Source: Cucumis sativus (lineage: Eukaryota > Streptophyta > Magnoliopsida > Cucurbitales > Cucurbitaceae). Taken from it: a stretch of DNA of 64,000 bases. Both the position numbers and the translations under genes were made by a program. Shown here one piece after another: positions 1 to 12,270 of the stretch; the first letter of the stretch is position 1; the number at the start of each line of letters is the position of its first letter. The DNA lies in assembly GCF_000004075.3 (NCBI RefSeq), contig NC_026656.2:19168607-19232606 (forward strand), in the 5' to 3' direction. Under the pieces are notes generated by a model that saw only the letters and a list, made by a program, of their open reading frames with translations, ran no database searches and was not told the DNA's origin.

Positions 1-70
1 CTTCTTGTTCACACCAAGATTTTTTATGTCTCATATTTCTAGCTTCTAATCTTGCTTCGTCACCATACCC

Positions 71-97
71 ATGAATACTTTGAAGAATTTTGTTTAA
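71..97 (+). promoter_or_regulatory. Short upstream ORF in PPR leader
   Basis: An ATG at 71 opens a reading frame of eight codons plus TAA, ending 34 bases before the main ATG at 132. It is in a different frame from the PPR gene. It matters only if transcription starts upstream of 71, which the window edge prevents me from judging. Confidence 0.3.
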
Positions 98-131
98 TTC
101 AAAGCAATGCTTCTTATTCTCGTTGAACTTC

Positions 132-2525
132 ATGAGAAATGCATTGGACATCCGCTTGTTGGCAAACCGGTATGCCGAAAAATTGCAACTTTGTTCTCCA
201 CAGGATCCGGCTTCATTCTCACTTGCTCGGGCGGTCCATGCCCATATGATTGCCTCCGGTTTCAAGCCTCGTGGACATTTCCTTAACCGTTTGCTGGAAA
301 TGTACTGTAAATCGTCGAATGTTGTGTATGCACGCCAACTGTTTGAGGAAATTCCCAACCCAGATGCTATAGCAAGGACTACGTTGATTACGGCTTATTG
401 TGCTTTGGGGAATCTGGAACTGGGTCGAGAAATATTTAATGGAACTCCGTTGTATATGAGGGATAGTGTTTTCTATAATGCAATGATCACTGGTTATGCG
501 CATAACGGTGATGGTCATTCTGCTCTTGAACTGTTTCGTGCTATGAGACGAGATGACTTCCGGCCTGATGACTTTACATTTACAAGTGTTCTCAGTGCTT
601 TAGTGCTTTTTGTTGGCAATGAGCAACAATGTGGTCAGATGCATTGTGCAGTGGTGAAAACTGGAATGGGGTGTGTTTCTTCTTCAGTGTTGAATGCTCT
701 TCTGTCTGTTTATGTCAAGCGTGCATCAGAATTAGGGATACCATGCTCAGCAATGGTTTCGGCAAGGAAATTGTTTGATGAAATGCCTAAGAGAGACGAG
801 TTAACATGGACCACGATGATTACTGGGTATGTGAGGAATGATGATCTGAATGGAGCACGTGAAGTTTTTGAGGCAATGGTTGAAAATCTTGGGGCAGCAT
901 GGAATGCCATGATATCTGGATATGTGCACTGTGGCTGTTTTCAGGAAGCATTGACATTGTGCAGAAAAATGCGTTTTCTTGGAATTCAGTTCGACGATAT
1001 CACCTATACGACCATAATCAGTGCTTGTGCAAATGTTGGATCCTTTCAAATGGGGAAACAGATGCATGCTTACATTCTTAAAAATGAGCTGAACCCAAAT
1101 CATAGCTTTTGCCTGTCTGTCAGTAATGCACTGATTACTTTGTATTGTAAAAATAATAAAGTTGATGAGGCACGGAAGATTTTTTATGCCATGCCAGTTA
1201 GAAATATCATTACTTGGAATGCAATCTTATCGGGGTATGTGAATGCAGGGCGTATGGAGGAAGCAAAGTCTTTCTTTGAAGAAATGCCAGTGAAAAACCT
1301 TCTTACATTGACTGTGATGATTTCAGGACTCGCACAAAATGGTTTTGGAGATGAGGGTTTGAAGTTGTTTAAGCAAATGAGGTTGGATGGTTTTGAACCT
1401 TGTGATTTTGCATTTGCAGGAGCACTTACAGCTTGTTCTGTGCTTGGAGCATTGGAGAATGGTCGCCAGCTCCATGCTCAACTTGTTCACCTGGGCTATG
1501 AGTCAAGCCTTTCTGTTGGCAATGCAATGATCTCAATGTATGCAAAATGTGGAGTGGTTGAGGCTGCAGAGTCAGTGTTCGTCACTATGCCTTCTGTAGA
1601 CTTGGTTTCATGGAATTCAATGATTGCAGCACTGGGACAACATGGACATGGCGTAAAAGCAATCGAACTTTTTGATCAAATGTTGAAAGAGGGTGTATTC
1701 CCTGATAGAATAACATTTCTTACCGTTCTTACTGCATGTAGCCACGCAGGGTTGGTTGAGAAGGGACGCCATTATTTTAATTCAATGTTGGAAAGTTATG
1801 GGATCACCCCTTGTGAAGATCATTATGCTCGAATGGTTGATTTGTTTTGTCGAGCTGGGATGTTCTCATATGCAAGGATCGTCATTGACTCTATGCCTTC
1901 TAAACCTGGTGCGCCAGTTTGGGAGGCTCTTCTTGCCGGTTGCCGGATTCATGGGAACATGGATTTGGGAATAGAGGCAGCCGAACAACTTTTTAAGCTA
2001 ATGCCGCAAAACGATGGAACCTATGTGCTTTTGTCGAACATTTATGCTGATGTGGGTCGGTGGAATGACGTTGCTAAGGTGCGAAAATTGATGAGGGACC
2101 AAGCGGTCCGTAAGGAGCCTGCTTGCAGTTGGATTGAGGTTGAGAACAAGGTTCATGTGTTCATGGTCGACGATGATGTGCACCCTGAGGTGCTATCTGT
2201 CTACCGTTACTTGGAGCAGCTGGGCCTTGAAATGAAAAAATTAGGATATATCCCAGACACTAAATTTGTGTTGCATGATATGGAATATGAACAAAAGGAA
2301 CATGCCTTGTCTACTCACAGTGAGAAGCTCGCTGTTGGGTTTGGGATAATGAAGCTTCCTCCAGATGCAACAGTCAGGGTTTTCAAGAACATCAGGATCT
2401 GTGGGGATTGCCATAATGCATTCAAGTTCATGTCTAAAGTGGCGAGGAGGGAGATAATAGTGAGGGATAGAAAGAGGTTTCACCATTTTAAGAATGGTGA
2501 CTGTTCGTGTCGTGATTACTGGTGA
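132..2525 (+). CDS. PPR protein, PLS class with E and DYW domains (organellar RNA editing factor)
   Basis: Single-exon gene for a 797-residue protein. Residues about 30-700 are a run of pentatricopeptide repeats (recurring Y-x-K-x-G-x-x-x-x-A-R-x-x-F and W-N-x-M-I-S/A-G-Y patterns). E motifs follow, then a complete DYW domain ending in the literal DYW triplet. The zinc and deaminase signature is intact: HSE at 729-731, CGDC at 757-760 and CSC near 791-793. PLS-DYW proteins bind one organellar transcript and carry or recruit the C-to-U deaminase. From memory the closest Arabidopsis protein is At1g25360, collinear over its length. I start at the ATG at 132; the same frame is open from a TTG at 90, but no ATG lies between. 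A nine-codon upstream ORF at 71-97 precedes it. The N-terminus is compatible with organelle import, but which organelle is not readable from sequence. Confidence 0.93.
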   Translation: MRNALDIRLLANRYAEKLQLCSPQDPASFSLARAVHAHMIASGFKPRGHFLNRLLEMYCKSSNVVYARQLFEEIPNPDAIARTTLITAYCALGNLELGREIFNGTPLYMRDSVFYNAMITGYAHNGDGHSALELFRAMRRDDFRPDDFTFTSVLSALVLFVGNEQQCGQMHCAVVKTGMGCVSSSVLNALLSVYVKRASELGIPCSAMVSARKLFDEMPKRDELTWTTMITGYVRNDDLNGAREVFEAMVENLGAAWNAMISGYVHCGCFQEALTLCRKMRFLGIQFDDITYTTIISACANVGSFQMGKQMHAYILKNELNPNHSFCLSVSNALITLYCKNNKVDEARKIFYAMPVRNIITWNAILSGYVNAGRMEEAKSFFEEMPVKNLLTLTVMISGLAQNGFGDEGLKLFKQMRLDGFEPCDFAFAGALTACSVLGALENGRQLHAQLVHLGYESSLSVGNAMISMYAKCGVVEAAESVFVTMPSVDLVSWNSMIAALGQHGHGVKAIELFDQMLKEGVFPDRITFLTVLTACSHAGLVEKGRHYFNSMLESYGITPCEDHYARMVDLFCRAGMFSYARIVIDSMPSKPGAPVWEALLAGCRIHGNMDLGIEAAEQLFKLMPQNDGTYVLLSNIYADVGRWNDVAKVRKLMRDQAVRKEPACSWIEVENKVHVFMVDDDVHPEVLSVYRYLEQLGLEMKKLGYIPDTKFVLHDMEYEQKEHALSTHSEKLAVGFGIMKLPPDATVRVFKNIRICGDCHNAFKFMSKVARREIIVRDRKRFHHFKNGDCSCRDYW

Positions 2526-3284
2526 TTCTCCAAAATGGTCATAATACCACCTAAAACACGCAAGGAGATCATCTGTGAAATTGGACACCAAGTCGGTGGA
2601 TTTGCAAGGGGAGTTGAATGAATTAAAATGAGAGGTTAGCTAGACAAATGACGTAATATTAATTTTATGATAAAATTTTATTTGTAGGCCCTATGTTTTG
2701 ATTTTAGTTCTAGTTTAGTTCCCATGACTTTTAAATTTTCATCATTTAAAACTTACTAGACTAGCTTCAATGTTTTCAAACTTCATCGGCCTAATTGCAG
2801 TTATTTACATGTTTTGCCTCCTTTGTTGTTAAATTCCCTCAGTATCACTAACTTGGAACAGAAAGCTTAATAGGGTACTATTTTGTTTAGTGTATGACAG
2901 ATTACTATTTTCTATACTTCACTTTATTCGGTTTAGATTTTTGAAATACAATTGTTGCTGAGAGTGTAACATTATTGAGCTTTGTTTTTCTTTTTATGTT
3001 CATCATACTTATTGTACTATTTGATCACCCACAAGTTTAAAAGAAGTGGTTTGTATTTAACCAGATTAAACCCATGAGCAGCCGTTGCTGGTTGCTGGTT
3101 GCTGCATATTGAGGTGGTGGGCTTCGGAGAATCAATTTAGCACATTTGAAGTTATTCAATGTCACTGCAAACTCACTAGCGCTTCGCTCCCCATTCTTTG
3201 TTTGGTGCACATCCAGTCCTTCCATCTATGTGGAAAGGTAAAGTTTTTACTTCTTCTTCTATTTGTCTTCTTCTAACAGGGATC

Positions 3285-3530
3285 CCTTAGAAATGGTATT
3301 GACCTATAAAGGCTCGTTAGTATTAGGTAAGTTGTTAGAAGAGGTTTGCTATAAATAGGTGTGTTAGAAAGAACGAGGATACTAATTATTTAGTTGGGTT
3401 AGGAGTTAGAGGTATCCATCTTAAAGAGATCGTGGATAGGAGTACCTCAAATTACTTGGTTTATCTTATATGTTTGGATGCTATTGCCTTTTCAATAGAG
3501 TATCAGAAACAATGGTCATCTTCGTAAATC
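3285..3530 (+). mobile_element. Possible degenerate LTR-retrotransposon fossil
   Basis: A TATAAATA-type core about 70 bases into the segment is followed, about 140 bases later, by a TATCAGAAACAATGG-like motif. That resembles the start of the primer-binding region just inside many plant LTR elements. No clear second LTR, target duplication or pol region was seen, so family and age cannot be set; it looks old and broken. Could equally be unrelated A/T-rich sequence. Confidence 0.22.
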
Positions 3531-4176
3531 TTTATTTCTGTTTTTCCTACTAATTACTTATATAGTGTCATTCTTGGAAAGTTGTGGAAACTAGAAAACA
3601 ACTCATCACACCAAGACTAAGTAAGGGTAGGTTTTGAAAATTGAGCAAATCCGTAGAATGGAATCATGAAACTGATTTGTTTACACCATCGTTCAAGAGT
3701 ACTGTTTTTATTCCAATTCCTAAATGAATGCAATGAGAAGATTTCATTTTGATATCTTTTCCTGAACATATAACCGTTCAACTGGATGAGGATCAAAAGG
3801 AGTTGTTGATTGAGAATCTATTGGAAGGTTCCACCCGTAATCACTCCACCATCGAGTAGGAATGTTAAAAAAAACCGGTAATCCAACTAACTTGGATTAA
3901 CTAACCCAAACTGTAAATTGAAGAAAAAAACTAGTTGAGCTGGGTTGTGCAAGTAAGAAGTGGAGTTGACCCGACCCAACCCGATTATGTTGAATATATA
4001 TATATAGCACATAAATATACGTGCTAATTCGGATTTGTCTAAATAAATTATTTATGGAACGATGAAAAAAACAAAAAAACTTGACAACTAATCTGGCAGA
4101 CTTTTTGGGTTGGGTTGACTAAACTTATTTTTTTTTTTTGCTTGATGTCCCTAATCTTAAATGTTTAAAATTTCGA

Positions 4177-4283
4177 AATGGCGATGGCGGTGGAGGTGAT
4201 GGCGGTGGAGGCTATGATAGAAATGGCGAATCCACTTCCTTGGTGGAGGCGGTGGCGGAGGCTATGATAGAAATGACTAAAGG
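4177..4283 (+). repeat. Short GGNGGN-rich repeat with a duplicated unit
   Basis: Runs of GGTGGAGG and GGCGGTGG occur twice, and the unit GGAGGCTATGATAGAAATG appears at about 4206-4224 and again about 4256-4274. In one frame it reads as Gly-rich sequence followed by GYDRN. It may be a remnant of a glycine-rich coding exon or a local minisatellite; there is no complete gene around it. Confidence 0.4.
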
Positions 4284-6449
4284 TGACAATAGGGAGATGA
4301 AGAAACCGAGCTAAAGGAAATGGAGTCAGGCAGATTTCCTTTAGCTTGAGGAGAGTGATGTGAGCAGAAACCATGGAAGATTGTGGCTTCCAACTATGAA
4401 GTTGAAAATGGAATTTGTTAGAGAAGAAGAGAGAAAGGATTTTGGAATTGGAGGTTGGGATTATGAATGCTGATTTGAGAGAAAGTTGGATGAGTTTGAA
4501 GAAATGGAAGATTGGGAGTGAAAGATGTTATTTTGGTGAAGAATTGGAATTGTTTTGTGGTAGAAAATGGATTGAAAAGTGGGGATGACGTTCAAATTTG
4601 GAGTTCTAGAGGAAGTTGAAATCGTTTGTGTTTTGCCATTTTAAAATTGTCTTGTTAACACCATTGTGATTTGAAGGTAGGAAGAAACTCGAGTTTAGGT
4701 GTATTCATTTGGGTTGCCGTGCAATTCTCCCAATTTATTTTTATTATTTATTAGCTTAGTTTTGTTCATTGTTTTGATTTTAGTTTTTGAGCTATGTTTG
4801 GTTAGTCAAGTTTCTTATTCATCATTTTCATTTGGGTGTTTTATATAAACTATTCAATTCTTTGTTAACTAAATGAATGAGTGATAATTTTTTGGAGGAG
4901 AGATTTGAATTAGAGACATGGTATCTATTCATACTTCTTGGCAAACTAATAGTTATGGTTCTAGAATAAAGATTTAGTGTTCAAAAAATTATTTAACCAA
5001 TTAATTATAACAAATATATATTTTATTCATTTATTTTATACTTTATTTTTATTAAAAAGTTTCACAAATAGAAAACTTGTTGATTGGTAATTAGAGGTGA
5101 TTGTCGCTAAAATTGATCAACCGCTCGTACATAGTATGTACATATATAATAAAAATTATTCAAACCGGGGTTGTCGACCGTTGGGCGAAAATGGTTGCAA
5201 ATTTCTGATAAATATCTAATTTTATTAATCATTAAAATTGTTGAGGCCATTTGCTTATAATGATAATTCAAAAATTAATTTAAAGTGATGTTTGCTTTTT
5301 TAAAAACCAATCTTATTTTATTGTAAAACATAATTATATCATATAAAAGTGAATCTTACAATAGAAAGTTATTTTAGTAAAAAAAAAAATTACTTTCAAA
5401 TACGATTTAAATTCGTAGTTAACCTTGAAAACACAATCCTAATGGAAACTAATAGTTATATTTAATAAAAAACTAAAGTATATTCGACCAACTTTCTATT
5501 TAATAGTTATTAAACAAAACAAAAAAAAATCCACTAAAACAAAACTTATTAATTCAAACATTTAATATTGAATAAAAAATTTGAGGTTCAAATCTCTAGT
5601 TTGTAGATATAAAATAAATAAATCAAGTTAATTTAATTTAGATGATGGATTTTAAAAACAATTATTAAAAAAAAAAATCTTAGATAGATATCTTTTTGTT
5701 TATTATTGATTTTGACTAGGAATTAGTTTACACCTGTAAGAAATTGAAATGATAAGATATTAACGTTTCTATAAATAGCTTTACTAAAAAAATCTTTGAT
5801 GATTAATGAAAAGAGAAAGAACAAACCGATTGCTTAGTGGGTTATTTTCCATATCCAAATTATAATGTAATGTTTGTTTTTCATAATTTCACAGCTGTAA
5901 TTCTATAGATAATATATATATTTAGCAAAGGGTAAAACGGATAAGAAAGAGGAGGAGGAGGTGACAATGGTGAAAATAAAAATTAACCTCTTTTACAGCT
6001 GTACAAAGCCAATTCACACCAACAAATTTTCGAGCGTGAAAAATTGGTCAAGTCAACATTATGGTGAAATTACCAATTTCTTCTTTAAAAGGGTAAAATT
6101 ACCAATTTAGTCCTAATTCATGTTTGGCTTTTGAGTTCCATATGTTATGTCTTTAATTTTAACCGGTAATGAGTTTGATAGACAAAAAAATTGAGCTGAA
6201 GTCGATCAAACTGAATTCGGTAGGTAAGAGTCGGTTTCGAAAAGTTTCAAATCGAGAATTTTCAAAAAAAAAAATTTCTAAGTATTAAATCGACCAGATA
6301 AAAATCGATCGACCGATCCTTACTTATCGATATCGAGATTGGTTTGAACATTTACTAAACTAATCTTGAGTGGCTGATGATCATCTCTAATTTCAACCAA
6401 CCAAATCTTGCTAGTTTTAAAAATTAAGGAACTTTGGTCGAATCTCATT

Positions 6450-6479
6450 TTATATATATATATATATATACACACACAC
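6450..6479. repeat. Compound (TA)n(CA)n microsatellite
   Basis: About ten TA units run directly into five CA units. Simple sequence repeat in intergenic DNA. Confidence 0.85.
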
Positions 6480-6689
6480 GAGTAGGGTTTACTCTTAAGA
6501 TGTTCAACCTTCATTTTTTTTTTGAAGTAAGTTATAATTGAAACAAATAATTGTTATATATTTAGCCAAACAAAATATACTAATCAAAATTAGGTTTAAA
6601 GCACAAATTTTGAAATAATAGCTGCAAATATAATTATTATATTTGAAATAATTAAATATAGATCAACGTTCTAAAAATGTTTGTAAATA

Positions 6690-6825
6690 TGGCAAAGGGA
6701 CATCAGCAATACGATAGAAGTCTATCACGGATAAATTTTGCTATATCTACAATTTTTAAAAAAATGTTGCTACACACTTAATTGTTTTCATAAAATTGAA
6801 GTCAGTTATAACGAATTAATCAACA
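6690..6825. repeat. Dispersed A/T-rich repeat, partial copy
   Basis: Contains the pattern TCTATCACGGATA followed by TTTTGCTATAT, an A/T stretch, then ATGTTGCTA and CATAAAATTG. The same order of motifs recurs near 45.3-45.5 kb and, more diverged, near 47.5-47.7 kb, so this is a partial copy of a dispersed family. No terminal inverted repeats or coding capacity seen. Confidence 0.5.
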
Positions 6826-7029
6826 TCAACATAGCTTAATTGGTTAAGATAAAGATATGTAAGGGAAAAAAATAAGAAAAATAAAAAGCATGATGGAGGG
6901 CAAAAACGTAAAATATAGCATTGATATAGTTGGAGATGGTAGTTATTTTTCAACGGTCCATTGGAATGCCAAGTTAGGAGATAAAAAAAAAGAGTAAAAA
7001 GAGGGAATGGTGAGGGCGGGAGAGAGAGG

Positions 7030-7351
7030 AATGGAGGCAAAAGCTTAGTGGTTGCTCTTCCCATTTTTTCTATTTTCTCCTTCCTCTCTTTTTCCTCCTT
7101 TATTTTCTGTTCACATCATCTCTTGGAGAGAAAAAATAACGACTAGGACGAGAAGGCGGGAAGAAGTCGATTCATCTTTCCATTTTCCCCGTTTCAACTC
7201 CGACTTTCCGGTAAATTTCATCTTCATTTTTTGCAGTTTCAATTTTCATGATGGTTCTTTCGTGATCATCTTAATGTGACATCTCTCTTTCGTTTCAGGA
7301 CAGGGATCTTTGAGGTTTTCAGGAAGGATCCCTTGAAGGAGAGTCAATAAA
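7030..7351 (+). promoter_or_regulatory. 5' leader of the kinesin gene with an intron
   Basis: A CT-rich stretch (about 7052-7110) typical of plant 5' leaders is followed by an intron I place at 7211-7298 (CCG/gtaaat to tttcag/GAC). Leader exon two runs from 7299 to the ATG at 7352. The transcription start is not certain; no clear TATA box was identified. Confidence 0.5.
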
Positions 7352-10300
7352 ATGGGAGGGGAAGAGCTAATAAAAGGTGTTATTAACAATTCAAATGGTC
7401 TTGAAGAAACAATTCGTGTTTCTATTAGGTTAAGACCATTGAATGAGAAGGAATTAATGAAAAATGACTCATCCGATTGGGAATGTATCAATAGTACCTC
7501 CGTTATGTTCAGAAGTACTTTACCCGAACGCTCCTTGTTTCCCCACTCTTACACGTTTGGTAAGCAAATTTATAGAAATATTGTCTGTTACTCAAAATCA
7601 TTCTGAACATATTTTTCATTGAAATGACTTGGGGATTTTTGTGTTCTTTTTCAGATAGAGTATTTGGAATTGATAGTACAACAAAACAAGTTTACGAGGA
7701 AGGGGCCAGAGAAGTTGTTCTCTCTGTCGTCAATGGAATTAATTGTAAATATTATTTTTATCTATCCTTCTATTTCTGAACATATGTATACCATATTATA
7801 ATAACATCATGAAATATTTAACAATGTCTTTAAATTTTTTAGCAACAATTTTTGCATACGGGCAAACAAGCAGTGGAAAGACTTTCACCATGAATGGTGT
7901 CACTCAACATTCTGTGGCAGACATTTATAGTTACATAGAGTCGGTGAGTTTCGAATTTAAAGACAGACATGTGATATTTCAATAGACATCATTGTCTAAT
8001 ACAGACTTAATTTGTGGATGATAGCATCAAGACAGAGAATTTGTGCTGAAGTTTTCAGCAATTGAGATATATAATGAAGCTGTTAAAGATCTTCTCAGCT
8101 TAGAAAATGTTCCACTTAGACTGCTTGATGATCCTGAGGTGCATAAACTCACTTCCTTTATTCTATTTATTCTTTTTTCTTCAATTTTCTTTTTGTTTAC
8201 TTACAACAATCAACGAAGGTTTTAAGGGTATATAGCCTTAATGTTGCAGAAAGGAACTGTTGTTGAGAAACTTACAGAGGAGATCTTGAAAGACAGGAAT
8301 CATCTCCAAGAGCTTATTTCCTTCTGTGAAGGTGAAAATATTTTGTAACTTTTTCTTTGTTAGAATCACTAAGAAAAATTACTAAAAATACGAGCTAGAT
8401 GAACAAGAGGGGTCAAGTTAAAACTTGGAAACAAAATGAGTTTGTTACTACAAATTGGATCAAAAACACCCCATCTAAACATAATCATGAACACGAGGAT
8501 CTACCTTGAAAAATGATTTTTTTACAATGTTTTAAAATTGATAGTATAGGTTCATACAAGGCCGGTTGGGTTACACTTATATTTGGGTTGCCACCTTGGA
8601 AAATGTTAATATACAAAGTGCCAAATTTTAAACACGAACAAAATATTTACCCTATTAGGATTTATGATTTTTGTGTTCTTACATACAGTTCAAAGAAAGA
8701 TAGGGGAGACGTCTCTTAATGAAACTAGCTCCAGATCACATCAAATCCTAAGACTAGTAAGTATGCCATTAAATTTATGAATTTTCTTATTTGGTTTAAG
8801 TTTCTTTTCTTTCTTTGATTTGATTCCAATTAAGTAAAGTTTATTAAATGATGATTACTTGCAGACAATTGAAAGCTCCGCTCGCAAATTCAAGAAGTCG
8901 GAAAGTTCAAGCACTCTCACGGCTACAGTGGTAAAATAAATATATATAGAGATCATTTCTTGGGAGGAAATGAAAACACAAGACCTCATATATCATCATT
9001 TAACTCGTTCTTTCTTTCTTTCTTGTGCAGAATTTTGTTGACCTTGCGGGGAGTGAACGTGCTTCTCAAACAAATTCTGGTGGTACGAGACTGAAAGAGG
9101 GTTGCCACATCAACCGTAGTCTGCTGACTTTGGGAACTGTTATTCGTAAATTAAGGTTAGCTTTTGTTTCTATTTATCGTTTATCGTTTCGCATTTCAAT
9201 AAAGAAAACCAAAACTACGTTCCATGATTCTTTCTTGTTTATAGTTTGAAAAAATGTATTGGGTATCATTGTCAAAGTAAAATAATAGAAGATCCATTTT
9301 GGTCCTCTACTTCTAAGTCTCGTTCTATTTTAGTATGTATACTTCCAAAATGCACAAGTTTAGTTTCATGCTTTTAAGAAATCTTAAAATTTCTCCTTGT
9401 AGTGTTACTTGTTAGTTTCAAGTTAATCGTTTGTCACATACTCCGTTAATGAATGAACTGCAGCAAGGGAAGGAATGGACACATACCTTATAGAGACTCG
9501 AAGCTAACACGCATACTGCAGAATTCTCTAGGTGGTAACGGTCGAACAGCGATCATTTGTACTATGAGTCCTGCACGTAGCCATGTCGAACAATCGAGAA
9601 ATACTTTGCTATTTGCTACTTGTGCAAAAGAAGTGAGTACAAATGCACATGTGAATGTGGTAGTCTCAGATAAGGCATTGGTGAAACAGTTGCAAAAAGA
9701 ATTGGCTAGACTTGAGAGTGAGATGAAGAACTTAAAACCACTTCCTCTCAAAGGTGATTCTAATTCCTTATTGAAAGAGAAAGAACTTGTAATCGAACAG
9801 GTGAGGATTTGCCTCCTTCCTACAACTTTTCACCCTATTTATATATCCATTATATATTATGAAAAAGCAGCTCTTTTTTATTCCCAATAGTTGGCTCTAA
9901 AGAAAAGTGATGCTTAAGAAGAGTCAGATGATATTATTAGGCACAATCTTTAATGAAAATGGAATGATTGTAAGATAAATAAGAATTAGAGGGTTGCACC
10001 CATTTTTGTTGCCAATCACAGTTTGCCAAGCAATAAACTTTTTTTTTTTGTTTAATGAACTTTTTTCCTTCTGTTGTGACTGAGTTGAACTGCAAAAATG
10101 GGTGCAGTCTAGTTAGCCAACAAGTATAGTTCTCTATTATCTTGTTTATGTGGCCGCTCATGTAATAGTGCCTTGTTTTGTTTTGTTGTAAATACTCAGA
10201 TGGACAAAGAGATTAAGGAATTGACTCGACAACGCGATCTTGCTCAATATCGAATTGAGAACTTGTTGCATTCGGTTGGAGAAGATAGAATATTTAAGTT

Positions 10301-12270
10301 AAGTGAAAGTACAGTACATACAATACCAGATCTAGTTGATCTAGATCTAGACCTACGTTCTGATGACTCAAGTTTCAAAGCTTTTGATGAGTCAAGTCTC
10401 AAAACTTTTGACACATTTACTGCACAAGAAGAGAATAGCCCTCACAAGATTGATCCTCTGTTCACTATGAATCATGAGGACGATTTTCTACTAGATAGCA
10501 GTACTCCTGAATTGGCTGGACCTGATCCTTATCAGGACTGGGAAGAGATTGCTGAACGCGTTCATGCAAATTCCGAAGATGGGTGTAAGGATGTTCAATG
10601 TATTGAACTGGAAGAGTTAAAAGAATTAGTAAATGAAAATGGTGATTTAACTTTAGCTACATGGGAAGACAATGAAGGGCAGATGATTAGTAGTTTTGAC
10701 ATTAATCCAGAGACATACCCTCAAAGGAGGAATAAGGAGATAATTCCAATCAGCAAAGGTCATACTTATGATGGTTTGATTCCAAAAGCTTCTGAGATAG
10801 GGAAAACGTTGAATTGTATAGTAAATCTTTATCCTTCTGAGCAATCTTTCAACTCAATCGAAGCAGCGAAAACTCGTTTTCAGAACTTAAAGTTGGAAAG
10901 AAGCAAAAGTTGTTTGACTGTTCTAATGACCATTCCACCTTCTACTTTGATTGAAAAGGTAAAAGAGGATAAGAAAATTCGAACTGTCGGATCTGATGTG
11001 AACTTCTCTGGAAAAGCAGAAGGTAGTCGAAGAAGGCGCGGTTTAAGCTGTGGAAATTTGGGGGCAAATTTGGAGGCAAATTTGGACACCAAGGACTCAC
11101 AGTCTGTATGTAGTCGATGTTCGGATACAAAAACTTTACAAATAATAGAAGAAGATGATGATGATAATACTAGTGTTCTCAACTTTGCTACTGGAAAAAG
11201 AGGAAAGAGCAAAAATCGGATGAAGAAGCGATCTGGTTCGGTGAGTTCGCTTTCCTTTCGTATTTTACATATTTTTTTCATTCTCTTCTGTTCTTCTTGG
11301 GAAATTTCTATCTTATCATCCTAATGAATGTATATGACAGAGGTTGGGGAGTCTCTCTAAAAAGGAAGAACCTATAGAAGCCACACTAGAAGTTCAAACG
11401 CAAGAGGAAAAGGAACTTCAGGCTCATTCTGAATGGATTCTTGAGTTTCAAGGTCAACAAAGAGATATAATCGAGCTTTGGGATGCTTGCAATGTACCAT
11501 TGGTGCACAGATCTTATTTCTTCATCCTTTTTAAAGGAGACCCTACTGATGCTGTATACATGGAAGTAGAGCTTAGAAGGTTGTTCTTTATAAGGGAAGC
11601 CATTTCTCGATCAGTTAATGGATCAGGAAGGGGCGACGCCGTCACACAAACTTCAAGGTACGTTCTTGTTATTCTTCTTTTCAGTTTTGTAGAGTTCCAC
11701 CTAAGACAACTTTTAACATTCCATATCCATATTTGGCATTTGCTTATGAAACTACACATCAAGTTTCCTTTTAAGGGACTATGAGTTCTTTTCACAGAAG
11801 AACATAGATGGTTACATACTGAAAGAAACAAGAAGATGCATATAAGGAAATAGCATGAGAAAGAGAGTCCACATTTTGAAACATGGATGAGTTCATCCAT
11901 TGTGATTATTCATACTATAATATTTTTCTTTTTAAAATTGGAGCACAGCTTGAAGGCTCTAAACCGGGAAAGAGATATGTTGGCGAGGCGAATGAAAAAG
12001 AAGTTCACAGTGAAAGAAAGAGACGCCCTTTACGTGAAGTGGGGTATTGACTTGAAGACGAAGCAACGAAGCATACAAGTGGCACGAATGTTATGGTCGA
12101 GAACGAAGGATTTCGACCATATAAACGAAAGTGCTGCCCTTGTAGCAAAGCTCATTGGATTTGTGGAACCTAATCAGGTTTCTAGGGAAATGTTTGGGCT
12201 ATCCATTTCACTCCAATCCTTAGATCACAGATCTTTCTCATGGAAAAGAAACATGTCTCTTCCCTTTTGA
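7352..12270 (+). CDS. KIN7: Kinesin-like motor protein, KIN-7 group with NACK-type C-terminal domain
   Basis: Plus-end-type microtubule motor of the plant KIN-7 family. Coding exons: 7352-7559, 7655-7744, 7843-7943, 8025-8138, 8250-8331, 8689-8756, 8865-8930, 9031-9155, 9464-9800, 10200-11240, 11341-11657, 11949-12270. All junctions are GT/AG and the frame closes at 956 residues, the size usual for NACK-type kinesins. The motor domain is N-terminal: P-loop GQTSSGKT at 106-113, switch I SSRSH at 212-216, switch II DLAGSE at 247-252. A neck coiled coil with [11 protein letters not shown] follows. The large tenth exon encodes an acidic, low-complexity stalk. The last two exons carry the conserved C-terminal domain (DUF3490) of NACK1/NACK2 and relatives. 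The N-terminal MGGEEL and motor sequence look more like the non-NACK KIN-7 members such as At4g38950 than HINKEL, so a cytokinesis role is only possible. A leader intron at 7211-7298 precedes the ATG. Confidence 0.93.

Larger units (their letters stand above)
2526..7021. other. Intergenic, gene-poor, A/T-rich
   Basis: No convincing gene. It includes the 3' end of the PPR transcript, a possible worn LTR-type fossil near 3.3-3.5 kb, a short glycine-codon-rich repeat near 4.2 kb, a TA/CA microsatellite near 6.46 kb and part of a dispersed A/T-rich repeat at 6.70-6.82 kb. Open frames here are short and have no recognisable product. Confidence 0.6.

Noticed and set aside
8513-8719. Plus-strand frame inside the kinesin gene
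   Set aside because: Reads through an intron into exon six in a different frame; the spliced model preserves the switch I motif.
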